A stretch of DNA of 64,000 bases from Coleofasciculus sp. FACHB-T130 (GTDB lineage Bacteria; Cyanobacteriota; Cyanobacteriia; Cyanobacteriales; FACHB-T130), in assembly GCF_014695375.1 (NCBI RefSeq), contig NZ_JACJOG010000034.1, positions 1 through 64,000 on the forward strand, given 5' to 3'. The position numbers and the translations under genes are program-made. The notes below the pieces were generated by a model that was not told the DNA's origin, searched no databases, and saw only the letters and a list, made by a program, of their open reading frames with translations. Each line of letters begins with the position of its first letter. Positions within the stretch are counted from its first letter, which is position 1. This document shows positions 27,671-37,700 of the stretch, one piece after another.

Positions 27671-28726
27671 TTAAATATGTTTACTGCTAAAAGGTTCAGC
27701 CATACCTACAACAACTTTGCGCGAACCAATGAAGGGTGTTCTTCCATGAGCCGTTAACATATTGTCAAGCATCAGAATATCTCCTGCTTGCCAAGGAAAC
27801 ATCACCGTTTCTTGGCGATAAGCAGAGCGAATTTCCTCCAAAGCTTCCGGTTCAATGGGGGAACCATCTCCGTAATAAGTGTTGTAGGGAAGCTCAATTT
27901 CCGAAAATGCTAACAATGCTTGACGAACTTTTGGTTCTAGAGTTGATACGTGAAAGAAAGCTGCATGATTAAACCAAACTGTTTCGCCAGTTTTCGGGTG
28001 GTTAACTACCGCCGGACGAATTTGGCGAGTTCGCAGCTTGTCGCCTTCTTTCCACTCCATCTCAATACCGTTCTCATGACAGTATGCTTCGACAACGGTT
28101 TTATCTGAAGTTTGAAACGCTTTTTGCCAGGGAAGTCCGAGTCCACCGCTAAAGTTGCGAACATACATCACTTGTTTTTGGAGAAAGCGATCGCGTATTT
28201 TAGGGGAAATGCGATCGCAGACTTTCCGAATATCCGCTATTGGCGTTTCTCCACCTTGTTCCGCAGGCTTTACGCAGTGGAAATAAACTTTTAAAGGCCA
28301 TATATTGGCGTAGGAAAGTTCACTGTGAAGAAAGATAGTTTGGTCGGCTGGATAGTCGGTGGAAGTATAAACATTGTCCTTCACCAGAGTGCGCGGTGAT
28401 GAACCCTCTTGATACGGTAAAAGTTTACCATCAGAACTGGCTTTAACAAACTGCTCAAATACTTCAATGCTATTAATTTTAAAGTTGCGGAAGAGGATTC
28501 CCCCACAATTGGGAAGTTGAGTTTCAATGAATAAACGATTATTTCGCGCCCAACTAATTAAATCCAAACCGTCTACTATTGGTTCGATAACGAGCGGTAA
28601 AGGTTGGTTAGGTTGCAGGGGTGCTACTTGAATCAATTCGCCTTCAGAGACAGTAATTGATTTTCTCTGGGCAGTCCCTATTTTTTTAAGGCTGAGTTTG
28701 AGCGATTTTGGGATGTTCATTGTCAT
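27671..28726 (-). CDS. Stand-alone TauD-family Asp beta-hydroxylase (SyrP-like)
   Basis: This 351-residue Fe(II)/2-oxoglutarate-dependent oxygenase resembles the TauD domain fused to the NRPS at 18406-24153. Conserved pieces include GGILFRNF, the metal ligands FLHSELSY (His-x-Glu) and DNMLTAHGR, KVYFHCVKPAEQGGETPI and the Arg-bearing GSRKVVVGM. It should hydroxylate the beta carbon of Asp held on the adjacent Asp-loading NRPS, whose non-catalytic C-like domain probably provides the contact. Free taurine or other amino acids are alternative substrates, but the genomic position argues against them. The start is the ATG at 28726 or the one two codons later. An R1 repeat fills the gap to the upstream NRPS. 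Confidence 0.88.
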   Translation of the reverse strand: MTMNIPKSLKLSLKKIGTAQRKSITVSEGELIQVAPLQPNQPLPLVIEPIVDGLDLISWARNNRLFIETQLPNCGGILFRNFKINSIEVFEQFVKASSDGKLLPYQEGSSPRTLVKDNVYTSTDYPADQTIFLHSELSYANIWPLKVYFHCVKPAEQGGETPIADIRKVCDRISPKIRDRFLQKQVMYVRNFSGGLGLPWQKAFQTSDKTVVEAYCHENGIEMEWKEGDKLRTRQIRPAVVNHPKTGETVWFNHAAFFHVSTLEPKVRQALLAFSEIELPYNTYYGDGSPIEPEALEEIRSAYRQETVMFPWQAGDILMLDNMLTAHGRTPFIGSRKVVVGMAEPFSSKHI

Positions 28727-28764
28727 ACTGAGTTTATTGCAGAAAATTGTGTGTAACTCCCTTA

Positions 28765-28845
28765 ATAACCTCTCCCCAACCCCTCTCCTCCTGGGAGAGG
28801 GACTTCCGACTCCCCCTTCCCTGCAAGGGAAAGGGGCTGGGTGAA
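28765..28845. repeat. R1 repeat in the gap between an NRPS and the stand-alone TauD
   Basis: The sequence contains CCCCAACCCCTCTCCTCCTG, a GGGAGAGGG complement, CCCCCTTCCCTGCAAGGGAA and GGGGCTGGG, the same layout as the A-domain inserts. It starts 7 bases past the NRPS stop and covers most of the 126-base gap. Confidence 0.8.
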
Positions 28846-28852
28846 TATGGTT

Positions 28853-31800
28853 CTATCCATGCAGTGCCTTGCGTTTAACTCGCTTTAACTTTTGCAGGCT
28901 AGTTTGTGCGAGTTCTTTTTCTTGAGCGATTTGCTGTTGTTGTTCGGCTTGCGTAATTATTGCTGCAAGTTGTTCTAATTTAATCTCTGGTTGTGCTACA
29001 ACTTGGCGCACAATAGCTTCTAAATGTCCGACGATTCGAGCAATCGTTGCAGCATCAAATAACTCGGCTTTGTACTCGAATGAGCCTTTCAAACCTGTGG
29101 GTGTCTCCGTTAAACCCAGCCTTAAGTCGTATCGCGCGATACCGCTGTAAAACTCAACTGGACCCAGGGTTAAATCTGGAAGTTTTACGTCTGGGATGGG
29201 GGCATTTTCCAGCGCAAACCAGACTTTAAATAAGGGAAATTCACTTTGTTTGCGATTGGGCTGTAACGCTTCTACTAGCTTTTCAAACGGCAAATCTTGG
29301 TGAACATAAGCGCCTAAAGTGACTTCGCGCACCCGCGCTAATAATTCTCGAAAGCTGGGATTTCCAGATAAATCAGTGCGAAGAACTAAGGTATTGACAA
29401 AGAAGCCAATTAGTGGCTCTAGTTCAACGCGATCGCGATTGGCAATTGGGGAGCCGATGAGGATATCTTGCTGTCCCGTGTAGGCGTAGAGCAAGGTTTT
29501 GAACGCCGCCGAAAGCGTCATAAATAAGGTAGCTCCTTCCCGCTGACTAAAAGCTTGAATTGCATCGCTCAAATCTTTGGGGAAAGCAAAATTATGGATG
29601 GCACCTCGATTTGACTGAACGGCGGATCTAGGGCGATCGCTCGGTAATTCTAATGGTAAAGTACCGCTTAATTGCTGTTTCCAATAACTCAAATGCTTTT
29701 CCAGCACCTCTCCTTGGAGATATTGCCGCTGCCAAACCGCAAAATCAGCATATTGAATCGGTAACTCAGGCAACAAGGAAATTTCCCCAGTCGTAAAAGC
29801 TTTGTAGAGTTCAGTCACTTCTTGCAGCAGCACCCCAATTGACCACAAATCGAAGATGATATGGTGCAGGACGAGAACTAAAATATGTTCTTCCTCACCG
29901 AGTTGCAGCAGTTGAATCCGAAACAGCGGTGCTTGAGTTAAATCGAAAGGTTTTAATGCTTCCTGGGCAATTAGTTGTTGAATTTTTCCTTCTCGATCCG
30001 CCTCTATAAATGCTTGCAAGTCGATAACAGGAAATGTCACTGTCATACTAGGAGCAATTTCTTGAATCGGTTGCCCTTCCATCACGAAACGGGTGCGTAA
30101 TATTTCGTGTCGCCGAACAATTTCGTTAAAGCTTTGTTCTAGCGCCGCCACATCTAATTGTCCTACTAGGCGAACTGGTGCAGGAATATTATAGTCAGGC
30201 GAACCGGGTTCCAGATTATCGAGAAACCACAGCCGTTGTTGGGCAAAAGATAGCGGTAGTGGCTGATTGCGGGAAACACGCGGAATGGAACTAGAATCTG
30301 TTTGTTTTGCTTGTTGAGTTGAGAAAATTACTTCAGCTAATTCTGCAACAGTTGGTGACTCAAATAAAGTCCGTAGCGGTAATTCGACTTTGAGAGTTTC
30401 CCGCAGCCGGGAAGTTACTTGCATAGCGAGTAGTGAGTGACCACCTAATTCAAAAAAGTTATCAGAGGAACCTACCTGCTGTAGATTTAGAATTTGGGCA
30501 TAAATATTGGCAACTGCTTGTTCAATGGGTGTACGCGGCGCAACAAAGGTTTTTTCCAATTCTGGGCGGACTTGGCTGAGAGTAATGAGCGATCGCCTAT
30601 CGATTTTACCATTCTGATTTAGGGGAAATTCTTCCAGCAGGATAAAGTTAGAAGGCACCATATATTCCGGCAGCTTTTTCTGCAAATAATCGCGCAATTG
30701 AGGAACTAATTCATGAGTTAGCTTTCCTTGCAGCGGATTATTTGCATAGTTTCTCCAAGGTTTTACTTTGCCACTTGTTTCCAAAAATGCTGGTAATTTG
30801 TCTGGAGATGCCAAGTTTTTATACACAAATACTGCATCATAATGGTCGCCGGAATAATTAAGGTGAATGCAGTAAGATAAGTCTTGACCTAGAGCCAGAA
30901 TCTCTTCAGGTTCAATCCCCTCTTCCGTATTGCTTTCTCGCAGTAAATTCCGCAAGTCGGCAACAGTTCCTCCTCCATCATTTTTAGCTAGCAATTCTAA
31001 AGTTTTCATCTCAGATACCAGACGGGCATTAGGAATTCCCGTGATTCCCAAAATCTCTGGGTTGGTTTCTTCCAGTAACTGACGAATACCAAGAGTCGGA
31101 TTTTGCTTCTGCCAATTTAGCCAAGGGAAATCTTGCAAACAATCGACTTCAGCACCGACTCGAAGAATCACATCGTAGCGAAACTTGGTCAATTCATTTT
31201 GGTATTTACCTGGTTTCAGTTGAATTTGGACGTGACTAATTCTGGAAAATTCATGCTTCAGTGCCCTGAAAAATTCCGGATCGATAATTAGTTCCTGCTC
31301 TTGTTGTAAGCGTTTTTGAATCCGCTGCCGTAATTCAGTTATAGAAAGGTTAGAGGGAGCTTGATGCAGTTGTACAGAAGTATGGAAAGCTTCTAATAGC
31401 GGCAAACTACGCACATCCCCAATGAAGATAGAACCACCTGGTTTCACAGCATTTACAGCGCCTTCCAAGACGCGCAACAGATAGTCAGTGCTGGGGAAAT
31501 ACTGAATCACGGAGTTAATAATCACCACGTCGAAGGCACCCGCTTCTATTCCCTCAAAGTTATCTGCCAGTCGTCTATCTAGCGTTACTTGGGGCAGGTT
31601 TTGCGTTGTTAATTGCTGCTGAATATAGTCAAGTGCAGATTGAGAGAAGTCGGTGCCCAAGTAATGGGAACAATGAGGCGCAATGGGGAACAAAAGTAGA
31701 CCAGAACCACAACCAATTTCAAGAATGCGAGAGGGTTTTAAGGCGAGAATTTGCTCAACAGTGCTGTCAACCCAAATCCGCATTTCTTCGGCGGGAATTG

Positions 31801-34771
31801 GTAAGCCTGTATAGCTACTATTCCAACCACTAATATTCAAAGTATCTTCCTGAATATTGGAATTTTGGTGATAAGTCTTTTCAAAGACTGTTTTCCATTC
31901 CGATACCTGCTCAGAATGCCATTGTGTTTCTGGCAATTTATCTGAATCTTGAGGAAGTTGTTTTGTTGTCAAATAAGCAACGAGGCGGTGAGTATTCAGG
32001 TCGTCCTCTTGAGCTAAGACAACGGTTTGCTCAATGGCTGGATGTTTAGCCAATACAGCCTCAATTTCCCCTAATTCGATGCGGAAGCCGCGAATTTTCA
32101 CTTGATGGTCAATTCGACCTAAAAACTCTAGGTTGCCGTCAGGAAGATAACGAACTAAATCTCCTGTTTTATAGAGGCGGAACCTCTCCCCCAACCCCTC
32201 CCCTAGTAGGAGAGGGGCGTCAGGCTCCCCCTTCCCTCGTAGGGAAGGGGGCAGGGGGGTTAGGTTTTGATTAAACGGGTTGACAATAAACTTTTCGGCT
32301 GTCAGTTCTGGACGATTGAGATAACCTCGCGCCAGTCCTGCACCGCCAAGATAGAGTTCGCCAGCAACGCCGATGGGGACAGGTTGTAGAGAGTTATCTA
32401 ATACATAGGTTTGTGTATTGGCAATCGGGCGACCAATCGGCGGATTTGACTGGCTACCGCGTTCGATTAAGGCGTATGTTGAATAGGTAGTATCTTCCGA
32501 AGGCCCGTAGAGATTAAATACCTGCTGGATGTGGTTTAGCTGATAGAGTTGCTGCACCAGATTATTTGGCAGGGGTTCGCCAGCAAGATTCACGGTGCGG
32601 ACTGTTGCGGGGATAGCGTTATCTCGGAGTAAGGACGCGATCGCACTGGGCACAGTATTGATTAACGTCACCCGATCCGCCACTGGTAAAGTCGGCAAAT
32701 ACAAGGCGTTTTCAGCCAGAATGACCGTACCACCGCAGCTTAAGGGCACAAACAATTCAAAAATTGACAAATCGAAGCAGATAGAAGTAGAAGCTAAAAC
32801 GCCTGCCATATCCGCTGGTGTAAACACTGTTTTCGCCCAATCAATCAGCGCCACAGTGTTGTGATGCGCGATCGCAACCCCTTTCGGTTTGCCAGTAGAA
32901 CCAGAAGTATAAATGATGTAGGCGAGGTTATCTGCGCTTACTTGAGTGGCAGGATTTTCCGGGTTTGACTGAGCAATCATGTCCCAGTCAGAGTCTAGAG
33001 AAACAACCTTCGCATTGTGTTTAGGAAGACTCTCAATCAGTTGCTGTTGCGTCAACAATACCGATGCTTGCGTATCCTCTAACATGAACGCTAAGCGTTC
33101 TTGGGGATACTTGGGATCTAGCGGTACATAAGCACCACCTGCTTTGAGAATCCCCAAAAGTCCAATCACCATTTCCAAAGAGCGTTCCATGCAAATGCCA
33201 ACGAGAACTTCGGGTTTCACTCCAAGTTTTTGCAGGTGATGCGCTAATTGATTCGCTCGACTATTGAGTTCGGTATAAGTTAGCTGTTGATTATCAAAAA
33301 TTACCGCAACCGCATCAGGTGTCTTTTGTACCTGTTGTTCAAATAACTGATGAATCGATTGTATAGATGCGATTAATCGTGTCTCTACATTATCCTGCGC
33401 CTGAATATTGTTCCAGTCCAACAACAACTGATACCGTTCTGCGGCGGTCAAAATTGGCAAGTCGCCAAGACGCTGATTAGGATTAGCTGCAATACTTTCC
33501 AACAATGTTTGGAAATGCCCCAGCATCCGAGTAATTGTGGCGGCATCAAAACGGCGATCGTCGTACAAAATTCTGAGCGACAACTGGGTTCCCGTTCCTG
33601 CCATGATCGTTAGGGGATAGTTTGTCTTCTCAAAAACCTGCAAATTGTATATCTTTAGGTTCTGATTTTCTTCCCATTGTTCCGGTTCAACGGGATAGTT
33701 TTCTAAGGTGACAATGCTCTCAAAGAAAGATACGTTGGCAGGAATTTCACTCCATCCCTGAATTTTGACGAGAGGGCTATACTCGTACTGACGCATTTCT
33801 GCTTGTTGAGCTTGAAAACGATTTAACCAAGGCAAAAGTTCGGCTTCGGGATTGACATATACCCGCATTGGCAAGGTGTTGACAAACATCCCGACAATCG
33901 ATTCCACCCCCACTAAATCGGTTGGACGCCCAGAAGAAATCGCCCCAAAAATTACATCCTGTTCGCCACTGTAGCGACTCAGCAGAATCGCCCAAGCTCC
34001 TTGCACTAAGGTGTTAATCGTTAAGCGATGCTGACGTGCTAAGGCTTCCAGAGCAGCGCTGACAGCCTGCGATAGCTTCATTTGCTGCTCGTTCTCGTTG
34101 TTTTCTAGACTCGCCTGATTGTGCATCCGGTCTAGTCCTAGAGGAGTCGGTGCGGTAAAGCCTTGCAGTGTCTTTCTCCAGAACGCTTCCGCTTTCGACA
34201 AATCTTGCTGCTGTAGCCAGGTAATGTATTCCCGGAACGGACGGGGGCGTTCCAGGTGTAATTCTTGACCTTGGCAGAAGGCTTGATAAAAGGCGTAAAC
34301 TTCCTGAAAGACCAGGGGACCCGACCAACCATCTAAAAGGATGTGGTGATGGCTCCAAACCACTTGATAGGTATCATTTGCTAACCGAATCAAGGCGAGA
34401 CGCATCAAGGGGGCTTGGGAAAGGTCGAAATCGCGATCGCGATCTGCCTGCAAAAACATTTCTAACCGTTCTGCTTGCAACTCCTGCGAATGCCGCCAAT
34501 CTTGTTCCTCCCAAATTAGTTCAGCTTGGCGGTATACCACTTGATAAGGCTTTTCCAAATCTTCCCAAAAGAAGGCAGTCCGCAAAATCGGATGTCTGTC
34601 GATTACCTGTTGCCAAGCTTGCTTGAACGCGAGGGCATTAAAATCTCCTTGCACCGTCCAGCTATACTGCTCGAAATACATTGCCGATTTTGGGGCGTAC
34701 AGCGTATGAAACAGCAACCCCTGCTGCATCGGTGAAAGTTCGTAAATGTCTTCTAGATTTTCAACTTTCAT
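28853..34771 (-). CDS. NRPS C - A(Gly/Ala-like) with N-methyltransferase - T - C
   Basis: The order is C (HHHILLDGWS near residue 139), A (YTSGSTG near 620), an S-adenosylmethionine methyltransferase set in the A domain (LEIGCGSGLLLFPIA near 1016), the rest of A, T (GGHSLLAMQ near 1440) and a final C whose motif is HHIIFDLWS (near 1634). The specificity residues read DLFNNALTY, which I associate with Gly or Ala in cyanobacterial systems; an N-methyl residue is expected. The first C follows an epimerase module and should accept a D-residue. I place the start at the ATG at 34771 (MKVENLEDIYELSPMQQG), with AAAGG upstream and an 11-base overlap with the previous gene; 33 more codons are open upstream. 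The tail LKRVKRKALHG resembles the linker before the fused TauD at 19.4 kb. Confidence 0.9.
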   Translation of the reverse strand: MKVENLEDIYELSPMQQGLLFHTLYAPKSAMYFEQYSWTVQGDFNALAFKQAWQQVIDRHPILRTAFFWEDLEKPYQVVYRQAELIWEEQDWRHSQELQAERLEMFLQADRDRDFDLSQAPLMRLALIRLANDTYQVVWSHHHILLDGWSGPLVFQEVYAFYQAFCQGQELHLERPRPFREYITWLQQQDLSKAEAFWRKTLQGFTAPTPLGLDRMHNQASLENNENEQQMKLSQAVSAALEALARQHRLTINTLVQGAWAILLSRYSGEQDVIFGAISSGRPTDLVGVESIVGMFVNTLPMRVYVNPEAELLPWLNRFQAQQAEMRQYEYSPLVKIQGWSEIPANVSFFESIVTLENYPVEPEQWEENQNLKIYNLQVFEKTNYPLTIMAGTGTQLSLRILYDDRRFDAATITRMLGHFQTLLESIAANPNQRLGDLPILTAAERYQLLLDWNNIQAQDNVETRLIASIQSIHQLFEQQVQKTPDAVAVIFDNQQLTYTELNSRANQLAHHLQKLGVKPEVLVGICMERSLEMVIGLLGILKAGGAYVPLDPKYPQERLAFMLEDTQASVLLTQQQLIESLPKHNAKVVSLDSDWDMIAQSNPENPATQVSADNLAYIIYTSGSTGKPKGVAIAHHNTVALIDWAKTVFTPADMAGVLASTSICFDLSIFELFVPLSCGGTVILAENALYLPTLPVADRVTLINTVPSAIASLLRDNAIPATVRTVNLAGEPLPNNLVQQLYQLNHIQQVFNLYGPSEDTTYSTYALIERGSQSNPPIGRPIANTQTYVLDNSLQPVPIGVAGELYLGGAGLARGYLNRPELTAEKFIVNPFNQNLTPLPPSLRGKGEPDAPLLLGEGLGERFRLYKTGDLVRYLPDGNLEFLGRIDHQVKIRGFRIELGEIEAVLAKHPAIEQTVVLAQEDDLNTHRLVAYLTTKQLPQDSDKLPETQWHSEQVSEWKTVFEKTYHQNSNIQEDTLNISGWNSSYTGLPIPAEEMRIWVDSTVEQILALKPSRILEIGCGSGLLLFPIAPHCSHYLGTDFSQSALDYIQQQLTTQNLPQVTLDRRLADNFEGIEAGAFDVVIINSVIQYFPSTDYLLRVLEGAVNAVKPGGSIFIGDVRSLPLLEAFHTSVQLHQAPSNLSITELRQRIQKRLQQEQELIIDPEFFRALKHEFSRISHVQIQLKPGKYQNELTKFRYDVILRVGAEVDCLQDFPWLNWQKQNPTLGIRQLLEETNPEILGITGIPNARLVSEMKTLELLAKNDGGGTVADLRNLLRESNTEEGIEPEEILALGQDLSYCIHLNYSGDHYDAVFVYKNLASPDKLPAFLETSGKVKPWRNYANNPLQGKLTHELVPQLRDYLQKKLPEYMVPSNFILLEEFPLNQNGKIDRRSLITLSQVRPELEKTFVAPRTPIEQAVANIYAQILNLQQVGSSDNFFELGGHSLLAMQVTSRLRETLKVELPLRTLFESPTVAELAEVIFSTQQAKQTDSSSIPRVSRNQPLPLSFAQQRLWFLDNLEPGSPDYNIPAPVRLVGQLDVAALEQSFNEIVRRHEILRTRFVMEGQPIQEIAPSMTVTFPVIDLQAFIEADREGKIQQLIAQEALKPFDLTQAPLFRIQLLQLGEEEHILVLVLHHIIFDLWSIGVLLQEVTELYKAFTTGEISLLPELPIQYADFAVWQRQYLQGEVLEKHLSYWKQQLSGTLPLELPSDRPRSAVQSNRGAIHNFAFPKDLSDAIQAFSQREGATLFMTLSAAFKTLLYAYTGQQDILIGSPIANRDRVELEPLIGFFVNTLVLRTDLSGNPSFRELLARVREVTLGAYVHQDLPFEKLVEALQPNRKQSEFPLFKVWFALENAPIPDVKLPDLTLGPVEFYSGIARYDLRLGLTETPTGLKGSFEYKAELFDAATIARIVGHLEAIVRQVVAQPEIKLEQLAAIITQAEQQQQIAQEKELAQTSLQKLKRVKRKALHG
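32181..32270. repeat. R1 repeat inserted in frame in the A domain of the N-methylating module
   Basis: It encodes NLTPLPPSLRGKGEPDAP and LLLGEGLGERF between NPFNQ and RLYKTGDL. At DNA level it contains CCCCCAACCCCTCCCCTAG, then CTCCCCCTTCCCTCGTAGGG and GGGGGGTTAGG. Confidence 0.88.
33361..33388. repeat. R2 palindrome inserted in frame in a C-A linker
   Basis: The 28 bases GTATAGATGCGATT plus AATCGTGTCTCTAC match the intergenic palindrome at 1033 except for three positions. On the minus strand they encode NVETRLIASIQ just before IHQLFEQQV, where sister modules have only a few residues. Confidence 0.85.
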
Positions 34772-37700
34772 GGCGGCTGCCTTTGGTAGATTGACTAATT
34801 TGGGCAAGCAACTTATCGAAGTCGCTGGTACTAGCTTTGGCGGCGATAAAGTCTGAGGGAGTGTAGCCACCTGCTTCTGGAGATTGACAGTGGGTAATAA
34901 GCGATCGCAACGCTTCTATATATCCCTCAGCTAGTCGCTGCACCGTTTCCCGGCGATGTACCGATTCGCTAAAACTCCATTCCAGGCGCAGTTGACCGAC
35001 TGCAACTAATCCATTAATTTCTAATAGATAGGCTCGGCTTCCTCTTGGGCTGTAAAGGTTTCCAGTAGATTCAGAGGCGATTTTAAATAGCGAGGATGAC
35101 GGTAAAGTTTGGTCGAATTGACCAAGATAGTTGAAAGTTACCTCCGCTTGAGGCAATGCTTTTAGTGCCAAGGCGACTTCTTCACTGCTGAGGTAGCGCA
35201 ATGCACCATAGCCAAAGCCACGACTGGGAATCCGGCGGAGTTGTTCTTTAACTGCTTTTAAAGCTTCTCCGGGTTTGCTATTTTTACCCACATTCAGCAG
35301 CACGGGAAAGACTGAAGTAAACCAGCCTACAGTGCGGGATAAATCAATTGATTCTGAGAACGTCTCTCGTCCGTGTCCTTCCAGATCCACTAGAACCGAA
35401 TCCATCCCTATCCATTGCGAAAAAGCTTGTCCCAAAGCGGTTAGTAACACATCATTTATTTGGGTGTTATAAACTTTGGGAACCTCTTGTAATAGAGCTT
35501 GAGTTTCTGCTTGGCTCAAGCTAACGGATACAGTTTGAGCCGTAGCCATTGTATTGATTCCGTTAGCATCTATTCCGTTAGCATCTATGGGTAAGCAAGA
35601 AATCGGTTTTTGCAATTCCGTCAGCCAATAATTTAGTTCTTGCTGTAATGCGGCTGAATTTGCATAGTCTTGTAGTTGTTCAGACCACTGTTTAAACGAA
35701 GTTGTTTTAGCTGGAAGTTGAATAAATTCGCCTTGACTGATTTGTTCGTAACTTGTCTGTAAATCTTCTAGTAAAACTCTCCAGGAAACACCATCAACCA
35801 CTAAGTGATGGATGACAATCAGCAAACGGTTCGGCTGATTGTCGCCAAGCTCAAATAAAGCAACTCGAATCAGCGACCCTTCAGATAAATTTAAGCTAGC
35901 TTGAAGTTCATTAGCCGTGTCTTCAATCGCTTGCTTTTGCTGATTTTCTGGCAGGTTAGAAAAATCAAGTTTGATGAGTGGTATTACTTCATCAACATCA
36001 GCGTAAAACTGTTGCCAACCGGATGCATCCTTGACAAAATGTAATCGAAGGGAATCGTGATGCTTCAGTAATGCCTGTACCACCTTTTTTAACTGATTGA
36101 CATCCAGGCGTTGCCGGGTTTCCAGCAAAACTGCCTGATTCCAGTGGTGAACATCGAGTAAATTTTGTTCAAAGAACCATTGCTGAATTGGTGTCAGAAG
36201 TACCGATCCAGTGACGATACCTTGTTCAGCTTCAATTATCGTTTGGGTGGTACCCGCTACCGCCGCTAACTCTGCAATTGTTTGATATTGAAAAATTTGT
36301 TTTGGACTTAGCTGAAGTCCTGCATCGCGGGCTTTAGAGATTATCTGAAGACTCAAGATAGAATCTCCACCTAACTCAAAGAAGTTATCGTGAATGCCAA
36401 TTTTATCAACTCCCAGAGCCTGCGACCAAACTCTCGCTAGAACTTCTTCCCTTGTGGTTTGAGGTGCGGTGTAAGCTGCTTCAGTTTGGGAACGAGTGGG
36501 ATCTGGAACTGGAAGCGATCGCCTATCTAATTTACCATTAGGTGTTAGCGGTAAAGCCTCCAACACCACAAAAGCCGATGGCACCATATAATGCGGTAGC
36601 TTTTCCTTCAAAAAACTACGCAATTCTTTAATTAATTCTGAATCTTGTAGGGACGCACAGCCGTGCGTTTGCCCTAATTTAACATCATTAAGATTGCTCA
36701 CTATATAAGCAATCAAGCGCTGGTTTCCTGGTTCATTCTCGCAAGCTAAAACCACAGCCTCACGCACCGCAGGATGTTGACTTAACACCCCCTCAATTTC
36801 TCCTAGCTCAATCCGGTAGCCGCGAATTTTTACTTGATAGTCAATTCTGCCAATAAACTCAATATTGCCATCAGGTAGAAACCGCGCTAAATCTCCAGTT
36901 TTATAGAGACGGGACTCTGGCTCATTACAAATTTTTTGTCCCCTTACTCTGCTTGCGGAGAGAGGGCTATGGGATGAGGTTCTTACTCTAAAAGGATTAG
37001 AAATAAACTTCTCTTGTGTCAACTCAGGACGGTTGAGATAACCCCGCGCCAAGCCAGCACCGCCAACGTACAATTCGCCAGGAATGCCGACAGGTAGTGG
37101 CTGTAAATGGGAGTCTAAGATGTAAAGCTGAGTGTTGGTAAAGGGACGCCCAATTGGTACTAACTGCTCACTAGATAAATTAGGCGTTTCTTCAAAATAA
37201 GAACTATCAATCGTGGCTTCTGTTAAGCCAAAAGAGTTAATCAGTCGCGTCTGACTTCCACAAAATTTGCGATTTATTTCATACTCTCGTACATACCAAC
37301 TATCAGAGCCGCAAATTAGCAGCCGCATAAAATCGAGACGTTTTTTGTTATCCTCTACATATTGAACTAAACCCCTTAAAACAGCCGGAACAAATTCCGC
37401 ACAATTCACTTTTTCCTGGATCATCAACTCATAAAGCTTTGGCGGCTCTAGTAAGAATTCGCGGGGACACAGAACCAACTTCCCACCAGAACATAAGGCG
37501 CGAATGAAGTCTCCTGTAAATACATCAAAGGAGAAATTCGCCATCTGAAGATGACAACTAGATGCAGCGCGAAGTTGATAAGTTTCTTCCCAAGCTAGAT
37601 AGATACTAACCAGGCTGCTATGCTGAATCATTACTCCTTTAGCTGTACCAGTAGAACCAGAGGTATAGATGATATATGCTAGGTTCTCGGCAGTTATTTT

